A stretch of 64,000 nt of DNA from Verrucomicrobiales bacterium (GCA_024233215.1 JACKPW010000017.1:62001-126000); one strand, 5' to 3'. Positions 50,587 through 59,743 are shown, counted from the first letter of the stretch. Translations and numbers: made by a program. Notes: a model not told the origin generated them from the letters alone.

Positions 50587-53184
50587 TCACGCTTCGGCGT
50601 GCCGGATCTCGCTCACTGCGATCTTGCCCGAGACCACATCCAGGAAGGGTTTGCCGTTCCGGACACCGACGGTGCCATACCCGGTGGCGGTGGAGAGGAA
50701 GCACCTGAAGTCGCCGGAGATCGGCGGGTCCAGATAGAGCACCTTCTCCACGGCATCGTAGCGGGCGCCGCTCAGGGATTGCAGCAGGGCATAGGACGCC
50801 ATGGCCCGGGCATACCAATGGCCGCACTCGTACTCGTTGAACGGATTGCGGATACGACCGTCGTAACGATCCCGACAGACCCGGACGATTTCCAACCCTT
50901 CCTCGATCCGCCCCATCAGGATCAGGTGCGAGGCGACCTGGTATTCGATCCCGGTCCACACCTCGTCGGAATAGACGAATGGCAGAGACAATTGGCCGCC
51001 CTTGGGCCAACTGCAAAGCAGGAGGCCGCCGTCCCGGCCGGCGGCAAAACTGGGACGCTGCGGATTGGCGTGAGCGGACAGGTCTTTCCGGAGGTTGTGT
51101 TGGTGAACCGACCTCACGTGGCTGGTCACCATTTCGGGATCGAGCACCTGCCCCACCCCGCAGACGAGGGCCATCCAGGATCCCAACACGCCGTCCGACA
51201 GACAGCCGATGCCGTATTGGTACTTGGGCCCTTCCCGCTTCAAGAGTTCGAGCGCTTCCGGGGAATAGTCCCCGACCATGCTCTTCACGTCTAGGGGGCT
51301 CCGGGTCTTCAGCCCTTCCCATTGGATCTTCTGGATGAAGTAATCCCCATCGAACAGCTCCTTCTCGGTACGCGCCACTCCTTTCCTGTGCAGTTCAGCA
51401 AAGCTGGAAACATCCTCCCCCAGCGCTTCCCCCATGAGCGTTGCCGCGTGGAGCGCACCCAGATAGAAGCTGGTGCACATCCCGTCGGGTCCCCAGAACT
51501 CGATGTCGTAGGTGTTGTGATGGGGTTCCTCCAACCAGCCCTTGTGCCCCGGATCCCAGGTCTCGATGCAGTAGTCGAGACTGGCCTTGACCTTCGGCCA
51601 CAGGCGGCGCAGCCACTCGGTGTCGCCGCTGATGCGCCAGTCGCGATGGACTTTCATAATCCCTCCCAACTGACCGTCGGCAGCCGCGTGAAAGTCGTGG
51701 ACCACGGGACGAATGGGAAGGCTGCTTCGGAAGGCCTGGTGTCCCCGGTTATCCTGAGAGACCTGGAATTCGGTTTCGCGCAAGGTGCGTTCAAGCGATG
51801 GGAAGAGGTGCGGGATGGCCTGGGCGTAATTCCAAACGTGGGTGCAGGAACCGTGGCAGCAGCCACTGCTGTCCGAGCAACCTTCCCAAGCCCAAAGCCG
51901 GCCGTCGGCCTGGCGCAGAACGGTGGGGGACTTGAGAATCGTGAGGTTCGCGGACACCGCTTCGATGGCCTCAGGCGGCAGGGTGGAATCGTGGAAGCAA
52001 TCGCTGAACCGTTTGGTTCTGGCGCGAAGATCCTGGTAATGGTCCCGCCAGTACTCGGTGATCCGGTCGATGTTGGAAAACCGGGTTGAGTACCACGGGC
52101 GATAGGCGGCCTGAGACAATTCCGTTCCCGGCTGCGCCTGCGGATCGGTACCATATCGCAGGTTGGTTTCGCCGACGTGCCAAGCCAGACGCAACACCAC
52201 GGTCTGGGAGTTGCCCGGAGCCACCTGCAGGGGCACGAAGACCGTAGCCCCCGGCGAGGGGTTTCCTTCCGTGACAGCAGGCCGCTCAAAACACGCCGCC
52301 TCCGCCACGTCCTTCCAGGCCATGGTGAGGGCGTCCCACCAGCCGCCGCGGAACCAGGCGCAGTTTGCCCTGGCGCCGGGCGCACTCACGGTCGCCGAGA
52401 AGGCCCCCTCCTCCCAACCCCGTTCCTTCGGCGCCGAACTCCACAGGACAAAGCCGCCGGAAGTCGATTTCACGGCGTTCGGATTGTCCCCGATCTTCAT
52501 GAAGTTCTTCGCGTTGAAGGAGAAAACCGCTTCCACCGGGGAATCCGACGGATTCGTGAACCGGTATTCCAGAGCGGCGACCGGCAGACTCGAGGCGTCG
52601 GGGTCGCCCGGCTCAAACGGACTCCACCCGGTGATCTCCACCGCCAGCGGAACCGCCTGGTCGGCCAGCCTCACGGTGGCAAACGGAAAGCGTGCCTCGA
52701 AGCGGGCCTGGCGAAACCGCGGTAATCCGAACGAGGTACCGGCCGCGCCGTTGCCCGCGCCGGGAGAGCCGAAGATCTTCCAGGCCGGCACCGGGCCTTC
52801 GAGCACCCGGGCAGCCTTCGGGTTCCCCTTGATGGCGATGGCGGCAAAGGTGCAGGGTTCGTTGAAGATCTCCGGTCGGTTGCGCAGGGAGAAATGGGAC
52901 AGCGCGCCGGTCCCCTCGAGACAGATCATCCCGGCCCCAAGCCCACCCAGCGGAAAGGCGACCCGGTTCAAGCGGTCGCCGGAATACACCGCGTTGTACT
53001 TGGACTTGTCACCCCTGCCCCAGGTGGACGCCTTGGGGCGTTTGGCAGGCTGCTGCGACGCGTTGCCCTGCGCCGCTCCGGACTCGGCCAGGCCGGCGGC
53101 GCTGATCGTTCCCACGGTGGCAGCCGAAAGCTTGAGGAAATCCCGACGGGGCATGCTGGAGGGGTCGTTGTTCGCGCGCGACAT
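50587..53184 (-). CDS. GH116 family glycosidase (glucosylceramidase/beta-glucosidase type), Tat-exported
   Basis: 865 residues. The front has a twin-arginine signal (PRRDFLKLSAATVG, RR at 13-14). The N-terminal domain carries NRVAFPLGGLGAGMICLEGTG; the catalytic (alpha/alpha)6 barrel carries WAWEGCSDSSGCCHGSCTHVWNYAQAIPHLFPSLERTLRE, GGIMKVHRDWRISGDTEWLRRLWP, EEPHHNTYDIEFWGPDGMCTSFYLGALHAA and DEVWTGIEYQVASHLI. GH116 enzymes use a Glu nucleophile in the first of these barrel segments and an Asp acid/base in TYDIEFWG. Substrates are beta-glucosides or beta-xylosides, including glycosphingolipid-like glycans. No obvious operon partner on the downstream side. Confidence 0.92.
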   Translation of the reverse strand: MSRANNDPSSMPRRDFLKLSAATVGTISAAGLAESGAAQGNASQQPAKRPKASTWGRGDKSKYNAVYSGDRLNRVAFPLGGLGAGMICLEGTGALSHFSLRNRPEIFNEPCTFAAIAIKGNPKAARVLEGPVPAWKIFGSPGAGNGAAGTSFGLPRFRQARFEARFPFATVRLADQAVPLAVEITGWSPFEPGDPDASSLPVAALEYRFTNPSDSPVEAVFSFNAKNFMKIGDNPNAVKSTSGGFVLWSSAPKERGWEEGAFSATVSAPGARANCAWFRGGWWDALTMAWKDVAEAACFERPAVTEGNPSPGATVFVPLQVAPGNSQTVVLRLAWHVGETNLRYGTDPQAQPGTELSQAAYRPWYSTRFSNIDRITEYWRDHYQDLRARTKRFSDCFHDSTLPPEAIEAVSANLTILKSPTVLRQADGRLWAWEGCSDSSGCCHGSCTHVWNYAQAIPHLFPSLERTLRETEFQVSQDNRGHQAFRSSLPIRPVVHDFHAAADGQLGGIMKVHRDWRISGDTEWLRRLWPKVKASLDYCIETWDPGHKGWLEEPHHNTYDIEFWGPDGMCTSFYLGALHAATLMGEALGEDVSSFAELHRKGVARTEKELFDGDYFIQKIQWEGLKTRSPLDVKSMVGDYSPEALELLKREGPKYQYGIGCLSDGVLGSWMALVCGVGQVLDPEMVTSHVRSVHQHNLRKDLSAHANPQRPSFAAGRDGGLLLCSWPKGGQLSLPFVYSDEVWTGIEYQVASHLILMGRIEEGLEIVRVCRDRYDGRIRNPFNEYECGHWYARAMASYALLQSLSGARYDAVEKVLYLDPPISGDFRCFLSTATGYGTVGVRNGKPFLDVVSGKIAVSEIRHAEA

Positions 53185-53305
53185 GGTGTACTCCGGTTTG
53201 ATGGTCTTGTTCTCGGGAGGTTCTCTGCCGGAAGCCCGGACAAGGCAAGCAAATGCGTCGCCGAACGACGCCGGCCTCCCACCTCAGCCAAGACGATTCA
53301 TCAAG

Positions 53306-53461
53306 CAACCACGAATGAACACGAATCGACACGAATCGGAGGGCATCTCGCCGGGAGGCAGGTCCCGACCTCCGTCACCACTGGCCTGCCCCCATGCGGC
53401 GCCCGTACCGTTCCTCAAAGTCGAGTCATTATTCGTGTGTATTGGTGTCTATTCGTGGTTG
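53306..53461. repeat. Facing pair of AACCACGAAT-type dispersed repeats
   Basis: The left arm (53306-53337) begins caaccacgaatgaacacg; the right arm (53431-53461) is the degenerate reverse complement and ends attcgtggttg. About 90 bases lie between them, also GC-rich with self-complementary parts. It fills the gap between the GH116 start and the sulfatase stop. Confidence 0.6.
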
Positions 53462-55050
53462 GACTGCAAGGAGACGGCTTGGCGCTTCTGCACCGGCGGA
53501 TAAGGTCGCCCCGCAATGAGCCGGTTGCCGTCGGAGAATCCCTCCGGCCGCCCGGCCAGCCGTTCGATCAGGCGCCGACGCCAGGACTCGACCAAGGGTG
53601 ATTTCGAGAGGTCGTGTTCCTCGCGCGGATCCTCGTCGAGATCGAACAACTGCTCGCTGCCATCCTCGCTCCGCCAGATGTATTTGAAATGGCCGTCGGT
53701 CAACGCGTGAAACGCCTGGGCCTTGCTGTAACAGGGGGCATGTTCGAAGTGCAGCCACGCCCGCGGCACCGGACCTTCCCCACGAAGCGCGGCGGTCAGG
53801 TTCGCGCCGTCCACTCCCACGGGCTCGTCGACATGAGCCAGCGCGCTCAGGGTCGGAAGGATGTCCTCCAGGGAAACCGGTTGGCTGCATCGACCGCCCG
53901 CTCGAAAACCCAGCGAGGGCGAACCGGCAATGATGAACGGAATGTTCGCCGAACCTTCGTAGGGTTCGCATTTCCGGAAGTAGCCGTGATCCCCCATCAT
54001 CTCGCCATGATCGGACGTCACGAGGATGATCCAGGGTCGGCCGGCCCGTTCGCTGCGCGCCTTGAACTCGGCAATCAACGGGGCGATCTCGTGGTCCAGA
54101 TGGTTGATCAGCCCATAGTAGCCGGCCTGCGCACGGCGCAGGGTCTCCCCCTCCAACAGAACCCGGTGGCCGTTCCGGTCGCCCTTCGGGGACAACGCCT
54201 CCCAATCCACCCAGTCCCCATGCGCGGGGGCCGGCAGATCCGCCTTCAGACAGGCACCGAAGTACTCCTCCGGGGGGAACAGGGGCGGGTGCGGCGCATA
54301 GAACGACGTCGTCAGGAACAGCGGCTTCTCCGCGGGCGTTTCTCGGACAACCCGGCGCGACTGACCCACAATCCAGGTGGTGGGATGCAGCGCTTCCTCC
54401 AGCGGCCAGGGCGCCGCGGGCCAGAGGTTGTAGTTCAGGTCCAGTTTCCGGACCAATGCCCGGATGCCCCCCGAATCCGGCACAACCTGCTGCAGATGGC
54501 GGTCGTAGTCGTCGTTGTCCACGTGGGTCGATCCCAGGACTTGAACCTGGTAACCGCAATCGCCGCTTGCGGGCACCTGATGCATGTAGCGTCCCACCAA
54601 CGCCGTGGTGTAGCCGCTCCCGGCCAGCAGTCCGGGAAGCGTGGGCGTATCAATCCGCCGGGCGGCGAACCCCACGATGCCACTCGCTTGGGGCGACATC
54701 CCGGTGAGCAGCGCGAACCGCGCCGGGATGCAGGAAGGCACGGGGGAATACGCCCGGCGAAATAGCATCCCCTCACGCGCCAGGGAGTCCATTTGCGGCG
54801 TGCGCACCACCGGGTGTCCGAGGATCGACAGGCAATCGCCGCGCATCTGGTCCGGCATGATGAGCAGAATGTCGGGACGCTCGGCAGCGACTGTGCGGGG
54901 CATCCCCCAGCAGGCCGAGAGGAGCAGGGCACCGATGATGGCAAGGGGCCGGGCAACCGAGACGAAGCCTGGGCAGGCCAGCCAGCCGAGAATCGACGGG
55001 TGCGGTCGGCCGGATGCATGGAAACGCTGCTGACGGTTCATGAGGTCCAT
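53449..55050 (-). CDS. Sulfatase (type I, FGly)
   Basis: 533 residues from ATG 55050 (a second ATG at 55041). A membrane-spanning or signal segment lies at about 32-50 (VARPLAIIGALLLSACWG). RPDILLIMPDQMRGDCLSIL carries the first calcium-binding Asp pair. Then SPVPSCIPARFALLTG has the CxPxR sulfatase signature with C107 as the residue turned into formylglycine. Further conserved parts: PLFLTTSFYAPHPPLFPP and LVTSDHGEMMGDHGYFRKCEPYEGSANIPFII. It removes sulfate esters from polysaccharides in the periplasm or outside. The C-terminal end falls inside the facing repeat at 53306-53461. Confidence 0.93.
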   Translation of the reverse strand: MDLMNRQQRFHASGRPHPSILGWLACPGFVSVARPLAIIGALLLSACWGMPRTVAAERPDILLIMPDQMRGDCLSILGHPVVRTPQMDSLAREGMLFRRAYSPVPSCIPARFALLTGMSPQASGIVGFAARRIDTPTLPGLLAGSGYTTALVGRYMHQVPASGDCGYQVQVLGSTHVDNDDYDRHLQQVVPDSGGIRALVRKLDLNYNLWPAAPWPLEEALHPTTWIVGQSRRVVRETPAEKPLFLTTSFYAPHPPLFPPEEYFGACLKADLPAPAHGDWVDWEALSPKGDRNGHRVLLEGETLRRAQAGYYGLINHLDHEIAPLIAEFKARSERAGRPWIILVTSDHGEMMGDHGYFRKCEPYEGSANIPFIIAGSPSLGFRAGGRCSQPVSLEDILPTLSALAHVDEPVGVDGANLTAALRGEGPVPRAWLHFEHAPCYSKAQAFHALTDGHFKYIWRSEDGSEQLFDLDEDPREEHDLSKSPLVESWRRRLIERLAGRPEGFSDGNRLIAGRPYPPVQKRQAVSLQSNHE

Positions 55051-55090
55051 TGAACATCGAAAGCCGGTCGAGGTTCAACCCGTGACCGCA

Positions 55091-55164
55091 GGAGCGCGGA
55101 CCGCCGAGTCCGCGCGTCTCAACCGAGCGAATACGAGACGCGCGGACTCGGCGGTCCACGCTCC
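55091..55164. repeat. Inverted pair of REP elements at the RAYT 3' end
   Basis: Two 30-base arms (55091-55120 and 55135-55164) are reverse complements with one mismatch, around a 14-base loop. Each arm contains its own small hairpin (cgcggac / gtccgcg). The RAYT coding region ends inside this structure; the right arm codes its residues RWERGPPSPRV. Confidence 0.85.
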
Positions 55165-55841
55165 CATCGTGCTGGAATCCTCAGCCGGTTGTGATCATCT
55201 CGAAAGCGCGCACTGCTGAAGGACCATAGCTCCGGCGCCTTGACCAAGCCCGCCTTGACCGGATTCGCCTCGATGTAGTGTACGACCCTGCGATAGTGCG
55301 CCTCATCGCGAATGTAGCGATCCCAGTAGTCGTCCTGCCACAACTGGCCGCGCCGTCGAAGTGCTTGGTTGATCCGGCACGCCGTGAAGCCTTTCCAGTC
55401 CTTGATCAAACGCGCCTGCGGTCTCTGCCAGATCTCGGCCAGCAAATGAACGTGATTCGGCATGACCACCCACGCGAGCAGGCGATACTCCCGGCCATCG
55501 AGGTGCAGCCAGTTCTCCTCCACGACCGCGGCGGATCGAGGATCGCGAAGCAGGCAAGCCCCCAGCCCGCGATCCAGATAGTCCTCGATCCTGGTTCGAC
55601 GTTTCAGCTCGTCATCAATCTCCAGTAGTGCGACCCATTCGTGTCGCCGGCTGAGGGGCATCGCATCATGGAGGCGGTAGTTAATGAACTGCACGAGTCC
55701 CGGCATGTCGAAGTGCGGCAGGTAACCGCGTGAATGCCATCCGCGAAAGCCGCGCTCCCCCGCCTCGGCGTCCGGTGCCGTGTGCCATTGCCGCTTGGCG
55801 CGGATGGTCTCGCGAACGTCGCGGTGGTGGTTCTTGGGCAT
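55119..55841 (-). CDS. REP-associated tyrosine transposase (RAYT, Y1 HUH family)
   Basis: About 240 residues, from ATG 55841 (MPKNHHRD) or 55853. Y1-transposase markers: AWVVMPNHVHLLAEIWQRPQARLIKDWKGF contains the HVH metal-binding motif of HUH endonucleases. WQDDYWDRYIRDEAHYRRVVHYIEANPVKAGLVK holds the tyrosine that attacks DNA. RAYTs are domesticated single-copy transposases thought to bind and move REP palindromes. The last residues (ARWERGPPSPRVSYSLG) are coded by a REP element itself, so the gene ends inside its own target. REPs also flank its 5' side (55923-55958). Confidence 0.92.
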   Translation of the reverse strand: MPKNHHRDVRETIRAKRQWHTAPDAEAGERGFRGWHSRGYLPHFDMPGLVQFINYRLHDAMPLSRRHEWVALLEIDDELKRRTRIEDYLDRGLGACLLRDPRSAAVVEENWLHLDGREYRLLAWVVMPNHVHLLAEIWQRPQARLIKDWKGFTACRINQALRRRGQLWQDDYWDRYIRDEAHYRRVVHYIEANPVKAGLVKAPELWSFSSARFRDDHNRLRIPARWERGPPSPRVSYSLG

Positions 55842-55922
55842 TGGATCATGCATTCACATAAATGTGTGTCCATCTGATCACCAACCCCCAAAAAGAGCAA
55901 GCTCGCGGCGGGCGCGAGCTTT

Positions 55923-55958
55923 GACACGCGGACTCGGCGGTCCGCGCTCCTGTCGTGC
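55923..55958. repeat. REP element upstream of the RAYT gene
   Basis: Contains the same core as the elements at 40454 and 55091 (cgcggac, loop tcggcg, gtccgcg, then ctcc). It shares additional flanking bases with the right arm of the 55 kb structure: the GACGCGC/GACACGC side and the CGTGCTG side. Confidence 0.8.
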
Positions 55959-55969
55959 TGCCCCGGGCT

Positions 55970-58900
55970 TCAGCGCAGTCCGCTCAGCGGTCCGTCCCCC
56001 GGCTGCAGGTTGATGCTCAGGACGTGGTTCACCGTGCGCCGGCCACCCGTGACGTTCCAGCCGGACGGCGCATAAAGCCAGGCCGGACGGCCATCCAGGC
56101 AAAGCACCTTCGGACGCTCGAACTTCGGGTCGCCGCCATAGACCCGCTTCACCCGGGCCGGATCGTAATCGGCGTAGTAGGCCGGGATTCGGTCGAAGCC
56201 CAGTTGCGTCCATTCAGGATTGAAATGGATGCCGTCGTTCGAAACCCACAACGCTCCCCCGCCCCGCACGCCCGTAACCTTCCCGAGGTTGTCGGTCGTG
56301 AGCAGGCAGACCTTGCCATCCCACAGGAACACCGAACCATCCTCGATGAAAACGCCCCTCGTGGTCAGAGGCGCGTCGAGCATCCGGTACGGACCGGTAA
56401 GTTCGTCGGCGATGGCCAGGGCATACAGCGTCCCTCCGTCGCCCCGCGTCTTGTAGTAGAGGTGGAACTTGTCGCCGACCTTCAACAGCGCCGGATTCAC
56501 CACCTGCTTGCCGTGCGAAAAGTGGCCGGGGTCGGGCGAGGGCCCGAGAATCAGACCGTTCTCCCCCACCTTCCGCCAGGGACCGTCGATGCTGTCGGCG
56601 ATCCTCATGCCGATCTGTTGGTTCAGCGGATGCGGCGGTTGGTGGAAATCGCTGTTGGCAACGTAGCAGAGTGCAAAGGTGTCACCGAAGCGACGGACCT
56701 CCGGATTGTGCGGCGCGAACGCATCCCATTCGCCCGTGCGCCCGCTCCCTTGCACCACCACATCCTGGAAACGAAACGGGCCTTCCGGGCAATCGGCGAC
56801 GTAGTGGGCGATCTCACTGGACTTGCGCCACGCGGGATCGACGTTGGGCTCCGGCCAACGGGCGGCAAAGAGATGGATCTTGCCGTCGGCGACCACCGGT
56901 GAAGCGCCCCAGATCGTGAAGCCGGAATCCTCAATCGCGATGCCCCGCCACTGCAACCCTCCGGCTATCGCGGAACGGGGGACTTTCGCGACCGACGTCG
57001 ATTCGGGATGGTGGCTGGATTCGCCGCCGGCCGGCGGATTGGAAACCCGCGATCCGGCAGATTGGACATCTGCGCTACGAGCCGTGGCGGCCGACCTCGG
57101 GCCATCGCCGAGGATTTCCTGCATCGCCACCGCAAACGCGCGACCGAGCCGGAGTTGGCCGTCTGCGTTGTAATGGACCGTGTCGGGCATCAAGCCGAAG
57201 CCGTCGGTGGACACCATCTTCGTCCGTACCATGGCTTCGGGTTTGCCGGAGTCCATGTCGGCGGCGGCCATCGCGGCGCGAAGCTCGGTGCGATGGGTGA
57301 ACCGCGGCATGGGCGGCTCGTGCGGCAACACCTGGCCGAAGACCAGCGGGAGATCGGGCGATGCGTGCAGATCCTGGGCCAGGCGTCTTCGGAGTCGTCC
57401 GAGGTCGGCCGCGTAGGCCGTGGCAGACTCGACGTGCTTGGCGTCCTGTTCGCCCTGCATCCAGAGGAAGCCACGCACCTTCGGATGCCGACCGTCTTCC
57501 CGCAGATGCCGCAGGCCGGCCGCGAACTTCTCAAGCATCGCACGATAGAGCGTGCCTTGATTCGGATCGTCCGGCGCTTCACCCGGATAGAAGTTCCGGC
57601 GTCCCGGTTGCAGTTCCTCGCCTGCCCACTGATTGCCGTTCCAGCCGTGATGCAACGGCATGCCGCTCGCGTCGTACTTGATCAGGTAGATCGGTCGGGC
57701 AGCCGTCGCCATCCCCAAGGCAAAACCAACCTCCGGCCCGAACTCCCCTTCGCGCGTGGAGGTCCGGGTCTGCCCGAGCACCAACGGTTCGAACTCGTCA
57801 CCGTTCCAGAAGAAGGCACGCGGAATCGGACGGGGAATGTCCGCGGGAAGATCAGCGATCTTCGCAATGCCCTGCATGTTCGATTGTCCCCCCAGCAACC
57901 ACACATCGACCTCCGGCGGTGCCGGGGCGTTTGGCACGTTGGGCGGTCCCGCCCGAACCGTCGCCGCTGCGGTGACGACGGGTGGTTCATCCGGCATCGG
58001 CACCGGTTTGCCCGTCGCCTTTTCCACAGGCATGAGTGCCGCCTCCACCCGCAGCCTTTCGCCCAGCAGGCGCGCCAGTGCCCGGACCCTTGCCGGTTGT
58101 TCCTCCGCCCGGTCGCTGCTCTCACTGATGTCCTCGTCAAGGTTGAACAACTCCAACCGCCGGTCGGCGTGGTGATAGATGAGCTTCCATGGGCCCTGTC
58201 GGATGGCGCTGAACGGTCCCTGACCGCCATAGTTATGGGGGAAATGCCAGACAAACGCCCGCTTGGCCGCGGCCCTTTCCTTCCCCTCCAGCAAGGGGAC
58301 GAAGCTGATGCCGTCCACCGTCTGCACCGTCCGCCCCTGCCAGTTCACGCCGGCCAACTCCAGGATCGTGGGGAAGAAGTCCTCGATGACAACCGGTTCA
58401 CGGCAGGTCGTGCCCGCCGGGGTCACACCGGGCCACTTCACGATCATCGGCTCGCGGATGCCGCCCTCGTAGGGCGTCAGCTTGTGCCCGCGCAACGGCA
58501 GGTTCCGCGGACACTGCGACGGCGACCCGTTGTCCGACATGAAGAGGATGATCGTGTTCCCGGCGATGCCCAGGCGATCGACGGTGGCCATCAGATCACC
58601 CAGCGACTTGTCCATGCCCTCGATCATCGAGGCGAGCGTGGCCTCGAACGGCTTAAGGCCTGTGTCCAGATACTTCTGATAGAAACGATCGTCCTTCTCC
58701 CACGGCGCGTGCACCGCGTAGTGGGACATGTAGAGATAGAAGGGTTGATGGTCGGCGACCGACTGTTCGACCGCCTTGATCGCCTCCCGGGTCAGGGCCT
58801 CGGTCAGGTAGATGTCCTGGCCATGATAGGCCGCCAGGCCCGGCACATCCCAGATCAGGTCCGGCGGGTTGGTGCGCCAGGCGGCGCTGAAGTTCTTTTC

Positions 58901-59509
58901 CCCCCAGTAACTGCCCGGCCCACCGGCGCAATGACCTGCAATGTTGATGTCGAAGCCGAGGTTCAACGGCTCCTCGCCGGGCGTGTCCTTGGCGCCGAAG
59001 TGGGCCTTGCCAACGTGAATGGTACGGTAACCGGCGGCATGCAGCAGGGCGGGCAACGGCGTCACCTGTGCGGTCCGCTCGAGGTCGGGCTCTGCGCAGA
59101 TGCCATTCACGTTCCAGGCCGGCGGGTTCAAGGTCTTGTGCGGATTGTCCGGCGAGGCGTTCCGGCGCAACGTCCAGTTGGTGACCCGATGCCGGGCCAC
59201 ATTCATGCCGGTGAGCGCGCTGACGCGCGTGGGCGAACAGACGGCCGAGGCGTAGGCCTGCGTGAACTTCATTCCCTCCGCCGCCAACTGCTCCATGTTC
59301 GGCGTCTGATAGCGGCGGTTCAGGTCAGTCACCTCGGTGTGAAAAGGGACGGAGGTCTCCTGCCAGCCCATATCGTCCACGAGGAAGAAGAGGATGTTCG
59401 GAGGAGGGTCGGCAGTTGCGGAGGGGACCGGTACGGCCAGGGCGGCAAGAGCCGGGAGCAGTTGGAACGGAGCCCACTTTGGGAGGGCGTGGAACAGGAG
59501 GGATTGCAT
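55970..59509 (-). CDS. Three-domain fusion: sulfatase, SGNH-type acetylesterase (SASA), GH43-like propeller
   Basis: 1179 residues from ATG 59509 (MQSLLFHALPKWAPF..., signal peptide before ADPPPN). Residues about 35-500: sulfatase with NILFFLVDDMGWQ and AVCSPTRVSALTG (C91 in CSPTR becomes formylglycine). About 540-800: SASA-type esterase with VDVWLLGGQSNMQG (GQSN, catalytic Ser) and FLWMQGEQDA. About 860-1179: five-bladed glycosidase-like propeller (FTIWGASPVVADGKIHLFAARWPE, EWDAFAPHNPEVRRFGDTFALCYV, RGVFIEDGSVFLWDGKVCLLTT). The linker before the third domain (RSADVQSAGSRVSNPPAGG) is coded by a dispersed genomic repeat. A single polypeptide with sulfatase, esterase and glycosidase modules should strip sulfate and acyl groups and trim a glycan in one place. 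Catalytic residues of the third domain are not certain. Confidence 0.88.
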   Translation of the reverse strand: MQSLLFHALPKWAPFQLLPALAALAVPVPSATADPPPNILFFLVDDMGWQETSVPFHTEVTDLNRRYQTPNMEQLAAEGMKFTQAYASAVCSPTRVSALTGMNVARHRVTNWTLRRNASPDNPHKTLNPPAWNVNGICAEPDLERTAQVTPLPALLHAAGYRTIHVGKAHFGAKDTPGEEPLNLGFDINIAGHCAGGPGSYWGEKNFSAAWRTNPPDLIWDVPGLAAYHGQDIYLTEALTREAIKAVEQSVADHQPFYLYMSHYAVHAPWEKDDRFYQKYLDTGLKPFEATLASMIEGMDKSLGDLMATVDRLGIAGNTIILFMSDNGSPSQCPRNLPLRGHKLTPYEGGIREPMIVKWPGVTPAGTTCREPVVIEDFFPTILELAGVNWQGRTVQTVDGISFVPLLEGKERAAAKRAFVWHFPHNYGGQGPFSAIRQGPWKLIYHHADRRLELFNLDEDISESSDRAEEQPARVRALARLLGERLRVEAALMPVEKATGKPVPMPDEPPVVTAAATVRAGPPNVPNAPAPPEVDVWLLGGQSNMQGIAKIADLPADIPRPIPRAFFWNGDEFEPLVLGQTRTSTREGEFGPEVGFALGMATAARPIYLIKYDASGMPLHHGWNGNQWAGEELQPGRRNFYPGEAPDDPNQGTLYRAMLEKFAAGLRHLREDGRHPKVRGFLWMQGEQDAKHVESATAYAADLGRLRRRLAQDLHASPDLPLVFGQVLPHEPPMPRFTHRTELRAAMAAADMDSGKPEAMVRTKMVSTDGFGLMPDTVHYNADGQLRLGRAFAVAMQEILGDGPRSAATARSADVQSAGSRVSNPPAGGESSHHPESTSVAKVPRSAIAGGLQWRGIAIEDSGFTIWGASPVVADGKIHLFAARWPEPNVDPAWRKSSEIAHYVADCPEGPFRFQDVVVQGSGRTGEWDAFAPHNPEVRRFGDTFALCYVANSDFHQPPHPLNQQIGMRIADSIDGPWRKVGENGLILGPSPDPGHFSHGKQVVNPALLKVGDKFHLYYKTRGDGGTLYALAIADELTGPYRMLDAPLTTRGVFIEDGSVFLWDGKVCLLTTDNLGKVTGVRGGGALWVSNDGIHFNPEWTQLGFDRIPAYYADYDPARVKRVYGGDPKFERPKVLCLDGRPAWLYAPSGWNVTGGRRTVNHVLSINLQPGDGPLSGLR
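57020..57085. repeat. Dispersed repeat inside the fusion gene
   Basis: The segment that codes the domain linker reads like an intergenic palindrome family of such genomes: gccggccggcggattggaaa then cgcgatccggcagattggac. It contains agattggacatctgcgctac, which I know as a common motif outside genes in Verrucomicrobia. Here it is in frame. Confidence 0.45.
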
Positions 59510-59588
59510 CGTTCTTTCGGTTTCGCTTGCGTTAGGTGCACAAGGGACACTCAGCCCGCCAGACGTGGCGACATCCAGGCAGTGGAGA

Positions 59589-59743
59589 ACAACCACGAAA
59601 TGCACGAATGAACGGAGAGAGAACCGGTCCGTAACACGCTCGCCGAGGTCGCGTCTTGGCGAGCGTGCTGCCCGCTGGCCCCTCGCCGCCGTGGATCATG
59701 CTGTCTTGGTGTTCATTTCGTGTATTTCGTGTATTTCGTGGTT
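59589..59743. repeat. Facing pair of AACCACGAA-type dispersed repeats
   Basis: Left arm 59589-59609 (acaaccacgaaatgcacgaa), right arm 59711-59743 (ttcatttcgtgtatttcg then gtggtt). Between them lies another inverted repeat (acacgctcgcc / ggcgagcgtg, about 59635-59670). It closes the gap between the fusion gene start and rhaM. Confidence 0.6.
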
